A program made the position numbers and the translations under genes. The notes below the pieces were generated by a model. It had not been told where the DNA came from. It worked only from the letters and a program-made list of their open reading frames with translations, and ran no database searches. From contig NC_134399.1 in assembly GCF_050003625.1 (NCBI RefSeq), forward strand, positions 221,024,975 through 221,088,974: a stretch of 64,000 nucleotides of DNA, in the 5' to 3' direction. Origin of the DNA: Haematobia irritans. Taxonomy: Eukaryota; Arthropoda; Insecta; Diptera; Muscidae. Below are positions 47,593 to 58,037 of this stretch, one piece after another (position 1 is the stretch's first letter; the number at the start of each line of letters is the position of its first letter).

Positions 47593-49316
47593 TATGTCCA
47601 CCACAATAGAGTGGTGATGGGGGTATAAGTTTGTCATTGCGTTTGTAACACATCGAAATATCGATTTCCTGCTATATAAAGTATATATATTCTTGATCAG
47701 GGAGAAATTCGAAAGACGATAACATATAAACATGCCGGTCTATACGTCTGTCTGTTGTAATCACGATACAGCCTTCAATAATGGCGCCATCGTCTTGAAT
47801 TTTAGCACAGCTTCGTTTTTTGTTTGCAGGCAGATCAAGTTCGAAGATGGGCTACATCGGTCCAAGTTTTGATAGAGTCCCCATATAAACTGACCTCCCG
47901 ATTTTTCGTCTTGGGCTTATAAAAACCGTAGTTTTTATCCAATTTTCCTGAAATTGAAAATCTAGAGGTATTCTAGAACCACAAATAGGTGTGGCGAAAA
48001 TGGGGCGTGTCGGTCCATTTTTTGGTATAGCCCCCATATAGACCGATCTCCCGATTTTACATCTTGGGCTTCTAGAAACTGTATTTACTATCCGATTTGC
48101 CTGAAATTGAAAATCCAGAGCTATTTTAGAACTACAAAAAGGTGTGTCGAAAAAGTGTCTTTCGGTCATTGTTTGGGTGTAGCCCCCATATAGACCGATC
48201 TCCCGATTTTATTTCTTGAGCTTCTAGAAACCGTAGTTTTTAACCGATTTGTCTGAAATTGGAAATTTAGAGGTATATTTAGACCACAAATGGGTGTGTC
48301 GAAAATGGTGTGTATGGGTCTATGTTTTGGTATAGCCCCCATATAGATCGATCTCCCGATTTTACTTCTTGGGCTTCTAGAAACTGTATTTACTATCCGA
48401 TTTGCCTGAAATTGGACATCTGGAGGTATTTTAAGACCATAAATGGGTGTGTCGCAAATGGGGTGTATCGGTCGTTATTTTGGTGTAGCCCCATATAGAC
48501 CGATCTCCCTACTTTATTTCTTGGGCTTCTAAAATCCGTAGTTTTTGTTTTGGTATAGCCCCCATATAGACTGATCTACCGACTATACTTCTTGGGCTTC
48601 TAGAATTCGTAGTTTTTATCCAATTTGTCTGAAATTGGAATTTTAGAGATATTTGAGGACCATTAAGAGGTGTGTCGAAAATGGTGAGTATTGGTCCATG
48701 TTTTGGTATACCTCCCGGATTTATCTTTAGGACTTCTAGAATCCGGCTGACCTCAAAACGGTCAGCTGAATATGGTGAGTGTCGAATCAAAAATGTGTAT
48801 CGCATTTATTTTTACCGATCCATTTGGTAAAGCATCGATATAGACCGATTTAACTTGTTGAGTGTACACCCAATGAAATAATATTTTAATTTATTTTATT
48901 CTTATTTCGGCTTGAGGTTCTTTTAATAAAAAATCCTTTTTACGATTTTTGGTTACTTGTTAAATTTATTATAATAAATATAAACATAATAATAAATTTA
49001 ACAAGTAATCAAAAATCGTAAAAAGGATTTTTTATTAAAAGGACCTCAAGCCGAAATAATAATAAAATAAATTATAACAACAGGTCAACAAAACTAAGTA
49101 CATAATATTTTAATCGGAATTTTTGATAAGCGATTCAACGATTGTCTCTAAAATTTGTGTCAAAAGAAAGCTTTGCTTGTCTAAAATATTTCTGTCAAAC
49201 CCCCTGAAATTCTATATATTATCAAGTAACCCGCTACGATGAAGAGTTTTCAAAGTAAACTATTATGTTTGATTCATGGTGGTGGGTATTTAAGATTCGG
49301 CCCTGCCAAACTTACT
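47593..49316 (-). mobile_element. Family 3 Helentron-like element, opposite orientation
   Basis: Starts with a worn 3' hairpin at about 47,593-47,626 and ends at the 5' terminus (ATGGTGGTGGGTATTTAAG and a CGGCC block, to about 49,316), which is truncated in its last bases. With 45,998-47,559 it forms a tail-to-tail pair about 34 bp apart. A fold-back sequence is inserted at 48,887-49,074. Confidence 0.75.
48887..49074. mobile_element. Fold-back miniature element
   Basis: Arms of about 86 bp (48,887-48,972 and 48,986-49,074) are complementary with a handful of mismatches and a 13-base loop. It lies inside a family 3 element. Likely a palindromic MITE; no target duplication could be fixed. Confidence 0.75.
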
Positions 49317-49649
49317 ACACCCAAAAAAAGTGAACCCACCGTGGAAGAAAATGTAGGTTTATTTTAGAAAATTTTAACTAAAATAGTTTTCTAATTGCAG
49401 CATGTTACAAATAAGTTAATATTTTGTGTCAAATTGAAGAAAATTTATTAAAAATAATTAACTTTTTTCTCTGATTTAAGAAAATTTCATCTCTTGAAAG
49501 AAAAAATTGGATTTAAAAATTGTTAAAATGTCTTTAGCGCTATACGAAGTTCATAACAGGTACAAATTTAGTAAAATTTACTCATTAGAGACCTATGAAC
49601 TCAATTTAAGCAAACTTCTGTCATTTTAGGAAAATATTAACTATTTTAG
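49317..49649. other. No gene seen
   Basis: AT-rich. It begins ACACCCAAAAAAAGTG, similar to the start at 53,703, so it may be a decayed miniature element. Confidence 0.4.
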
Positions 49650-51087
49650 TATACCCTTCACCACTACTGTGGTACAGGGTATAATAAGTTTGTGCATTTG
49701 TATGTAACGCCAAGAAATAGTGGTCATAGACCCATCTTTTAGTATACCGATCGGCTTAGAATTAAATTCTGAGTCGATTTAACGATGTCCGTCTGTCTGT
49801 CTGTCCGTCCGTCCGTCCGTCTGTATATGTAATTTTGTGCATAAAGTACAGCTCGCAATCGTCCTCAAATTTGGCATAGGGCCGTTTCTTGAGACAGAGA
49901 CAATCGCTATTGGTTTTGGAAAAAATCGGTTCAGATTTAGATATAGCTGCCATATATATTTATCCACAGAGACCAAAGTTTACTACCGATCTTCGTGAAA
50001 TTTTGCACTGAGGGTAGGATTGACATTCTACCAATGCTTGGTAAATTTGATTGAAATCGGTTCAAATTTAGATATAGCTCCCATATATATCTTTCGTCCG
50101 ATTTGAACTTATATGGCCACAAAAGCCAGAGTTTTGCCGTGATTTGCTTCAAATTTTGCACAAGGGGTACGTTTAGTAGTATAGGTAATTGTGGCAAATT
50201 TGGTTGAAATCGGTTCAGATTTAGATGTGGATCCCATATATATCTCCCGTCCGATTTGCACTCATGTGACCAGGGAGGCCAAAGTTATACTCCCATTTAC
50301 GTGAAATTTCGCATAGATAGCAGAATTATTATTCTAACTATGCATGTCAAATTTAGTCAAAATTGGTTCAAATTGTATATAGCTCCCATATATAGCTATA
50401 CGTACACCAGAGTTGGGGAAATATGGTAGACTGTTTCATATTTTAGACCCATTTTCAATGGGATTTTCCTTCAATTGACTGGATAGTTTCCTCAGAGAAT
50501 ACAAATATGGCTAAAATTCTCACACTTTACACAAAATTCTGTGATGAGTTCCCCATATCTTAGCCATATCCTACACACCGCAATGCCAAAATTTCCACAG
50601 AACGGATGAGTTTTAAATAAGGCTCCATGTCGCCCGACTAGACCAAATAATATATCACAACCCACACTTGACCACATATCTTTTGCGAGATCTAACCAAT
50701 ATCCTTGTAAAATCGCCACTGCTGAGTAGCAAAAATTGTAAATATTACTCTAATTGTCTTATATCTCGAATACATAAGTATCGTCTGAAAAATCATAAAT
50801 CTCTTTTGTACAATTGCATTAAAATTTCTCTCGATTCATTTCCCATATTTTTTACTAACATTGTGTTTCATCCCAGGGCGTTAGCCGATTTAAATTTTAA
50901 TTCTAGAGTTTTTGTAGAAGTACAAAAAATTGTTTCCATTAAAAGTATTTGTATCTGGAAATGCAAACTTTTGTATAGCTCCCAGCAAATTTGAAGTAGT
51001 TGAGATCGTAACACAAATGTTTGTCCACATAGTGGTGAAGGGTATAATATAGTCGGCTCCGCCCGACTTTAGACTTTACTTACTTGT
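49650..51087 (-). mobile_element. Family 2 Helentron-like element
   Basis: 3' hairpin 49,650-49,683, TCTG/TCCG microsatellite at 49,790-49,822, three to four 153-bp-type units at 49,930-50,400, and the 5' end with GTCGGCTCCGCCCGAC at about 51,050-51,087. A foreign segment seems to lie at 50,401-50,690. Confidence 0.75.
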
Positions 51088-51116
51088 TTTTTACTAACAA
51101 TGTGTTTCATCCCAGG

Positions 51117-52482
51117 CAGCGTTACCGTTGGGAATTTTCAAAAAGTGGCAAACGTCGAAAAAAGGGGCACAATTATTTTTGAAAAGTGGCACATTCTTTT
51201 TATTAACTTATACAAAAAAACTTAAGAAATAAATACTGCTATGAGGTCAAGTTAAAATATATTTTGCGAATTCATAAAAATTGGTGAACAAATCCTATTT
51301 AAAATTATTTTTTAGGCGTCTATAAAATAATCAGGCCTTTCAATTATATCTTTAAATTTATTTACGATATCAAAATAATTTATATAATCATTGGTTTTTA
51401 AGTAAGTAAGAACCCCCTTTTCTTCAGTTTTTTTGTCATTTATGTCAATTCATGGTAAAATTTGTCCACAACTTTCGGATTGTGATGTCGTTGTGTGACC
51501 TATCTATATTGTTTTAATGTTTTTAATATACAAAGAATTTTTACATTCGATATCTGCTAAATCACGTTTTTACAAACTTTCTTACAAAATTTATTATATT
51601 TGTAATAGAATATTTTTGTTAAATATAATTAATAAACAATTTAAGGTAAGCACTATGTTCGATTTTCGAGTTGAAATTTTCGCAGTTACATTACTAAAAC
51701 AGTTCAATATAAAGCAGATAAATTAACTCAATAACTCAACCATTTATAATTTTGATTATTTCAGGAAAAGTAATCGCAAAAATAAAGTGATTTTCAACTC
51801 GAAAACCGAACATAGTACTCACGTTTAGGAGGATTCGTTTTGGAATGTTTTGTTAACGGTATTCATACTTTTGATAATATAAACTAAAAATTTAAGATAA
51901 ATCTTTGGTATTTGAAAGTGCATTTTGGATCTTTAACATATACTTTCTCTAATTTCTTAGGACACTTCTCTTCCAACTTTTCTCTAATGAGGTAATGCTT
52001 CAATACTGTCCACTGTCCCAGCATTCATTTTGAGGAATATAGTCGAATTGGAACAATCTGCCTCAAAGGGCGATTGCAATTTTTTCTAACTGGGTCCTTA
52101 TGGAATCCATCATCAATTATTTCCTGCGGTCGCAATACAAACCTTAAAAATTTTCATATTTATCCTGATATTTCATGCCACAATAAATTTGGCATATTCA
52201 AAGTACGGTTTACCAAATAAGTTGAATCGTAACTATTCACGTAATAAGATCTAACGAGCGAAGGCTGTTGGTGCACAATATTAAATTTTCTTAATAACAC
52301 ATCTATGGTGATAACTACCCATAATATTTAAACTTTTGAAAAAGTGGCACGAATTATTGGAAAAGTGGCACAAAATCTTTAAAAGTATCACATTTAGTGG
52401 CACAAACAAAAAGTGGCGCAAAAGTGGCACCGCCCAAGAAAAGTGGCAAATTTGCCACTAAAGTGGCACAACGGTAACGCTG
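51117..52482. mobile_element. Non-autonomous hAT element with 8-bp target duplication
   Basis: 1,366 bp. Inverted ends CAGCGTTACCGTT and AACGGTAACGCTG. ATCCCAGG is duplicated exactly at 51,109-51,116 and 52,483-52,490. The interior is AT-rich with AAAGTGGCAC phrases near both ends and no transposase frame. A smaller MITE lies inside it. Confidence 0.88.
51646..51822. mobile_element. Small MITE, GTGAGTACT-type ends
   Basis: 177 bp with imperfect inverted ends of about 35 bp: the left carries CACTATGTTCGATTTTCGAG, the right its complement (CTCGAAAACCGAACATAG). Similar in type to the one at 54,909-55,127. Confidence 0.65.
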
Positions 52483-52704
52483 ATCCCAGGGCGTTATGCG
52501 ATTTAAATTTTAATTCTAGAGATTTTGTAGAAGTAAAAAAAAATTGTCTCCATTAAAAGTATTTGTATCTGGAAACGCAAAGCTTTATATAGCTCCAAGC
52601 AAATTTGAAGTAGTTGAGATGGTAACACAAATGTTTGTCTACATAGTGGTGAAGGGTATAACATAGTCGGCTCCGCCCGACTTTAGACTTTCCTTACTTG
52701 TTCA

Positions 52705-52864
52705 AATGAATGCATATGGGAATATAAACCTTTATATAGGTCGCATTTGCGGTCTCAACCCAACCCTCCCCACTTTTTTCCACAATATAACTACAAATTA
52801 GTGGTATTAAAATGAGATTTAGTTATATTACCCAAAGCAAAATTGGCTCGACTCCACAGCCCTG
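52705..52864. mobile_element. Right-end fragment of the 7.5-kb-type hAT
   Basis: Shares the stretch GATTTAGTTATATTACCC and the terminus GCTCGACTCCACAGCCCTG with 13,440-13,558. Confidence 0.7.
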
Positions 52865-54908
52865 GTGTGGCCAATATCTGGGAATAGTTGGACACGAGCA
52901 TTATGGTACGAATAAGTTTATAGTATCAACGGTGCATAAGTGGGAGGTCCCTCTTTCCGACCAGATATCAAACATTGTAGTGCCCTATTTTCGCTACAAG
53001 ATCACTCTCTACGTTGTCTGAAAATGCCAGGAAAATTGGCCTAGCATTCTCCGAACTTACCCGGAGTACCCGATGTTTCGATTTAATATATTCTATTCGT
53101 TGAAATATATTCTAATGCTTCAAATTTTGTTTTTTTTTTTTTTTATATTTAAACCTAAAATATAAAATGGGATGAAAAATCTCCATACCTCCAGTAAAAA
53201 TCTCTTAAGTAATTCCTAGCAATTACAAGTATCCGTGGGTAAAAAGTTATGAAAGTATGTTCTTTTTGTTTTTGTCCCATACGACATATTGTTTATTGTG
53301 TAAAAATTAAAAAAGGAAAGAGAAGAGAAGTAGAAGAAAACTTTATGATATGACAACCACGAACATGATAGACATTCTTGTGGATGCTTTTCCCCTTTGC
53401 CAGTCGACGTCAATTAAGTCCTATTTGATGTGGTGGCACTTGCCACAATGTTTACAATACCTTCTCCATGCAGATACTAATGGCAGCTCTACTCGGTGTT
53501 TTTTTTTTCTACGATATAATTAATTTAATTATTTCGTGACTTCATTCGTAGTCAATTAGGGGAAAAAAAACTCTTTAAAAATTCACTGGAAAATAGAAAA
53601 TAAAATTTAGAATAACCAACAACATTTTCAAAAGTTTCTAAATTATTAATCTACAGATCATTTAATTTCCCCTTTGGGATAATTACAAATAGAAATGGCG
53701 TACACAGAAAAAAAAGTGTCTTGTAAATTTAAGGACCATTTTGACTTCCACATAGTTCAACAAATTTACTGTAATATAGTTCATTTTTCGTAACCACAAC
53801 GAAAATTAACTTAGCTAAAGGAAAACTTATAAAAATTCAGTAAATGTTTTTTAGTTCACTAACTACGAAATGGGAAGGATTTTTCCTTAAATAAATTTCC
53901 AACACAGTAGTTAATGCATCGTTGATTCTATTATAAAAATACATGGGCAATATAAAAATCTTACTACGAAATGTGGACAATTTACTAAGAAAAAATTTTG
54001 TATGGAAAAAAATTTTTGTAGTAAAAATTAACTTAACGACATTACCGATTCGTATGATGGCTACCTACAGATTATTTCCCTTTTTATTATAAGTTGGAGT
54101 GTTTTTCCTCACATTGGAAATTGTAGATAAAGTAGAATAAAAAGTAGTTAATATAATCCTTGCCGGGTGTATATCATTTTTTATAGATTCCTCATAGATT
54201 TGGTATATATTTTACCTTAACTTATAGATAGAATTCCAACTAATCAATAAACGTGCTACTGGAAAATGTGAGTGCATCATATGAGGGAGTTTTTAGAGAC
54301 ATTTTGTGTATATCTCGTATGATTGTTTGTGTTTGTTATTGCGTCATTTATGCTGTTGTTGGTTGTTTTGATTCTAGAGACAATGGAATGTTCCTTGTGT
54401 GTTGTTGGTATCTTTTGTGGTGAGAGTTGTTTTCTTGCAATAGCGAGATCAGAAAGGGATCGTGTGTGTGTGTGGAGTTGTTTTTCTTTACGGAGTTGTT
54501 TTTCTTTATGGCTATTTGTGTCTTTGAGTTTTGTTGTTGCATTCAGTTATGTTGATGCATTTATGAAGTGCACACGTGGTTTTAATTTTGCAAAATTGTA
54601 CGTGAGGTATTGGTGATTATTAATGAAAATACATTTATTTCGAAACATTTTATAAACTGAGAATTGAATGATGTGATGTTAGAGTAATCAAAAACGCTTT
54701 TTATTGATAAAAAACAAATAACAGATTAAGGAACTGTATATTTCTGTTAATAGTTTAAAATTAGTGCGGATTTTTAATTGATTTACATAAAAAATATACA
54801 ACATGAGTGGTAATAGGATGATCTATATTTATTCTACATCTGGATCACAGGTTGGAGATGCAACCATGTTTTTGAATCTATATTTTTTATGTTACAGCAA
54901 TTCCTACA
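52865..54908. other. No convincing gene
   Basis: AT-rich. 53,703-54,175 resembles a decayed TIR element (start ACACAGAAAAAAAAGTG, end CCGGGTGTATAT). A hydrophobic frame at 54,323-54,616 begins without ATG and is GT-rich low-complexity sequence. Splice-like motifs near 54,890-54,915 coincide with the MITE end. Confidence 0.4.
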
Positions 54909-55127
54909 GGTGAGTACTAAATTCGAGTTTAGACGCTAAAAATAAAAATAAATTACTAAGAAAAGTGTAAAATTGTACGTCTTCCGATAAAAATTTAAAT
55001 ATAACTTGATGGAGAATAGCCCAAACCAAGTTTTTTATAAAGATTATTTTTTTTATAATGGATTATTAAAGAAAACGTATCATGAAAATTGCGATTTTAG
55101 CCTCTAAACTCGAACTTAATATCCACC
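54909..55127. mobile_element. Small MITE, GGTGAGTACTAA-type ends
   Basis: 219 bp. The left TTCGAGTTTAGACGCTAAA and right TTTAGCCTCTAAACTCGAA are inverted repeats with few mismatches. Confidence 0.7.
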
Positions 55128-55689
55128 TTAAATACTAAATGCTATACTGACAATTGGAAATTATGTCTAATTTTTTTTTGATTTTTATTTCAAATATATT
55201 CTGAGAATAATTTCAAAAACGTCCCATTAGTCCATGGATATGATTTCAATAATGTACCAACTGGATGGATTTTTTAATGTGGTAAGTTTTCTATAAACGG
55301 TATTTTGTCCGTTTTTAATAAAACTAAAATTTCAATTTATTAAAAATTATTATTTTCACTTGCAGGTAAACAGGTCTTGTAATGGTAATTTTTTTTGAAT
55401 ATTCTTACTGTTTAATGCTAATTATGCTGATATCCTTATTGGCTCTAGGAAATACTCTTGAAAACCGTAAGTTAAAAATCAATATGAACGATAGAATTTG
55501 ATAATATTTTTCTTATATTTTGTATAACTTTGCAATTTCAGATGCTTATAAGACAAATCCGCAGTAGTATAATAGAAGGGCTACCGCCCCCATTAAAAAT
55601 ATCATATTACAAAGATCGTTAATTTGTTAATGGTGTGTTTAATTATGTGTGAACAAGTGTCCTAAAGAGGGTGTAGGTTTACATTTAAT
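55128..55689. other. No gene seen; possible left boundary zone of the Polinton
   Basis: AT-rich, without long frames. The left terminus of the Maverick/Polinton element probably lies in or near this stretch, but no terminal inverted repeat can be proven without the right end. Confidence 0.35.
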
Positions 55690-56835
55690 AGGGTGTGCAT
55701 GCTGCCTTAAAAATATGTCAAGGTCAACGAATATTGCTGCTTTTTATAAACATTTTGATGCATGTGTATAAACCGAGATTGTAAAATCTTACATTTTTAA
55801 GAATTTGTTTATTTTTCTTTCTTTGTTATGTTATATAGTGGAGACCAACATGTGTGGTTTAAACTGCAAGACACTGCGTGGACACTGCTGTTTAAGCATG
55901 GAAATTAGCATTTAAGCATTTTTTGATAAGGGTATAAACGAGTATGCGCCTGTGTATTTCTTGGTCTTTGGAAATGTATGCTGCCTTAAAAATATGTGCG
56001 CCTGTGATTTAGTCAGAACTCTTCTATGAAGGTTAACAATTATGACATTTTAACATATGTGGATGCGTTAAATTGGGAAAATTGAATGTAAAAATAGTAT
56101 TTATCGATTGAAACTCTTTTATCAAGATCAATGAACAAGGGAAACTATATAAATATTTTTGTGCATGCGTGTGCAGGAAAATTTCGAAGGGGTTTATTTC
56201 GTGTCCATGTGTGTAAAATCTTACATTTTTAAGAATTTGTTTATTTTTCTTTCTTTGTTATGTTATATAGTGGAGACCAACATGTGTGGTTTAAACTGCA
56301 AGACACTGCGTGGACACTGCACTTTCTTGTGTGGAATTCAGCATTTAAGCATTTTTTGATAAGGGTATAAACGAGTATGCGCCTGTGTATTTCTTGGTCT
56401 TTGGAAATGTATGCTGCCTTAAAAATATGTGCGCCTGTGATTTAGTCAGAACTCTTCTATGAAGGTTAACAATTATGACATTTTAACATATGTGGATGCG
56501 TTAAATTTGGAAAATTGAATGTGAAACTAGTATTTATCGATTGAAACTCTTTTATCAAGATCAATGAATAAGGGAAACTATATAAATATTTTTGTGCATG
56601 CGTGTGCAGGAAAATTTTGAATGGGTTAATTTCGTGTCCATGTGTAAACCGAGATTGTAAAATTTTACTATTTGTTTATTTTTATGCCATATAGTCGAAA
56701 CCATCTTGTGTGGTCTAAACTGCAAGATACTGCATGCCTACGAATAAGTATTTGTTTATTTTTATGCCATACAGTCGAAACCATCTTGTGCGATTTAAAC
56801 TGCAAGACACTGCATGTCTACGAATTCCGTATGCG
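55690..56835 (+). repeat. Tandem repeat of about 432 bp at the left side of the Polinton
   Basis: Copies at about 55,780-56,211 and 56,212-56,644 are near-identical, with a partial copy before (from about 55,690) and two short ones after (about 56,645-56,740 and 56,741-56,830, 83 bp apart). Each carries AAACTGCAAGACACTGCNTG. Terminal tandem repeats are known in Polintons. No coding potential is seen. Confidence 0.85.
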
Positions 56836-57088
56836 GTTAATCTTAAATGAAAAAAAGATACTTAATACTGAAAAATTCTCTTTTCTGTAAATATACAAAT
56901 TTCTCTTCTCTCAAATTATTTGAGAGTCGTCTTTTTCAAATACGTTTTTAAACATTTGCCTGGAAACTACTTTTTAGTCTTCTTTCAACGTTCTCGAAAA
57001 CTGTTCGTGTTTTCCTTAAGTCGTGTTTTTAAAATTGATTAAATATAAAAATATATTTTATTCTCAAAAAAAGTCTAAATTTTTTACA

Positions 57089-57469
57089 ATGGCTGTACAT
57101 AACATTGATTCCCTATTCCAACGGATTACAAGCAACAAAGCTGGACTCATTTGCACTTTCAACTCGCTGAGTAATAAGAAAATTTTGCATCTCAAAGATA
57201 TGGAGTTGGATAAAATATATAATATTGAAGGGGCTTATAGAACCTGTACAAAGTATGGCGACTCTATTCTGCTTATTCTTGAAAATCACGTCATATATTT
57301 GCCCAAAAGATACAATTCTCTGTCTAATGAAATGATTGATCGCATATCTGGTGGATCCTTTGCTATTTATAAGAAGGCTTCTATGGATAAGGATGGTAAT
57401 TCTGATTTTAATCTAGAGCTGAAAGAAGTCATCAATACACCAACACGTTTTCCTAATTTCTATAAGTAA
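57089..57469 (+). CDS. Small Polinton-associated protein, function unknown
   Basis: 126 residues from the ATG at 57,089. The frame extends further upstream but only with a GTG start and AT-rich sequence, so the ATG is preferred. It begins MAVHNIDSLFQRI, has a Lys-rich middle with HLKDMELDKIYNI, and a pattern ILLILENHVIYLPKRYN near residue 80 followed by a short C-terminal part. I recall similar small proteins in insect Polinton copies, but no domain can be named. Alternating beta-type hydrophobic stretches would suit a small nucleic-acid-binding fold; that is a guess. An AATAAA signal follows about 20 bp after the stop. Confidence 0.6.
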   Translation: MAVHNIDSLFQRITSNKAGLICTFNSLSNKKILHLKDMELDKIYNIEGAYRTCTKYGDSILLILENHVIYLPKRYNSLSNEMIDRISGGSFAIYKKASMDKDGNSDFNLELKEVINTPTRFPNFYK

Positions 57470-57628
57470 CATAAATGTGAATTTAAAAAAAAATAAAATG
57501 AAAATAAATAAAAAATAAATAAAAATAATGAAAATCACAACTTTTTTCTGTTATTTTGAAAATATGTGGTGAGTTATGAAATGTATGGAAAAGGGTGTTA
57601 GTCGTTTTTAGGTTGCTCAATTGTAAAG

Positions 57629-57969
57629 ATGTATTCAATGCAATCAGAGTACAAAAATTTGGAAAGAGAAGACGAACGTTTGAAAACGTTTCAAAATTGG
57701 CCATTAAAAATTATAGATTGTAAAAAATTGGCCATGTTAGGCATGTTTACATGGGAGATCTGGATAAAACAAAATGCTATTTTTGTGGAATTGAAATCTA
57801 TGGATGGTTGCCTGATGACTGTCCATTAAGGGAACATTTGCGATGGTCACCAAGCTGTTTATTGTTAAGACGATATCCAACATCAAATATATCCTTAAAT
57901 CCTGAAGTATTAAATTCGTTGCTTCCCCCTCCTTCTTTTGATGTATGTTGTAATTGGAAGTCATTTTAA
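57629..57969 (+). pseudogene. BIR-domain (IAP-like) gene with a frameshift
   Basis: IAP proteins block caspases through BIR domains; viruses and mobile elements sometimes carry them. The first frame (57,629 to about 57,750) has the BIR N-terminal pattern (ERLKTFQNWP, then KKLAMLGMF). The second frame (from about 57,748 to 57,969) has the zinc site: CYFCG, GWLPDD, and EHLRWSPSC, giving Cys-x2-Cys and His-x6-Cys. The two halves are in frames that differ by one base, so the domain is broken near 57,745-57,750. No RING finger follows; the reading ends about 25 residues after the BIR. Either a pseudogene or a sequencing error. The gene lies between other Polinton genes on the plus strand and is likely cargo of the element. 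Confidence 0.75.
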
Positions 57970-58037
57970 AAAATATTATAACCTATAGAAAATTAATAAA
58001 AAATAAAAAAAATATATTTGTTTTTTGTTTTATTATT

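Larger units (their letters stand above)
51088..52704 (-). repeat. Tandem duplicate of a family 2 5' end, split by a hAT
   Basis: 51,091-51,116 plus 52,491-52,704 repeat 50,855-51,087 (TTACTAACANTGTGTTTCAT, then the GGCGTTA block and the GTCGGCTCCGCCCGAC end). The 5' terminal 235 bp or so of the element was duplicated in tandem before the hAT insertion. Confidence 0.75.

Noticed and set aside
54323..54616. Hydrophobic 97-codon ORF
   Set aside because: Starts without ATG in GT-rich low-complexity DNA, with no domain.
54780..54915. Exon with ACAG/GTGAGT splice sites
   Set aside because: The donor-like motif is the end of a MITE, and no long open frame or conserved domain is present.
57737..57964. 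Reverse-strand 75-codon ORF over the BIR gene
   Set aside because: A shadow of the plus-strand frame that carries the BIR zinc motif.
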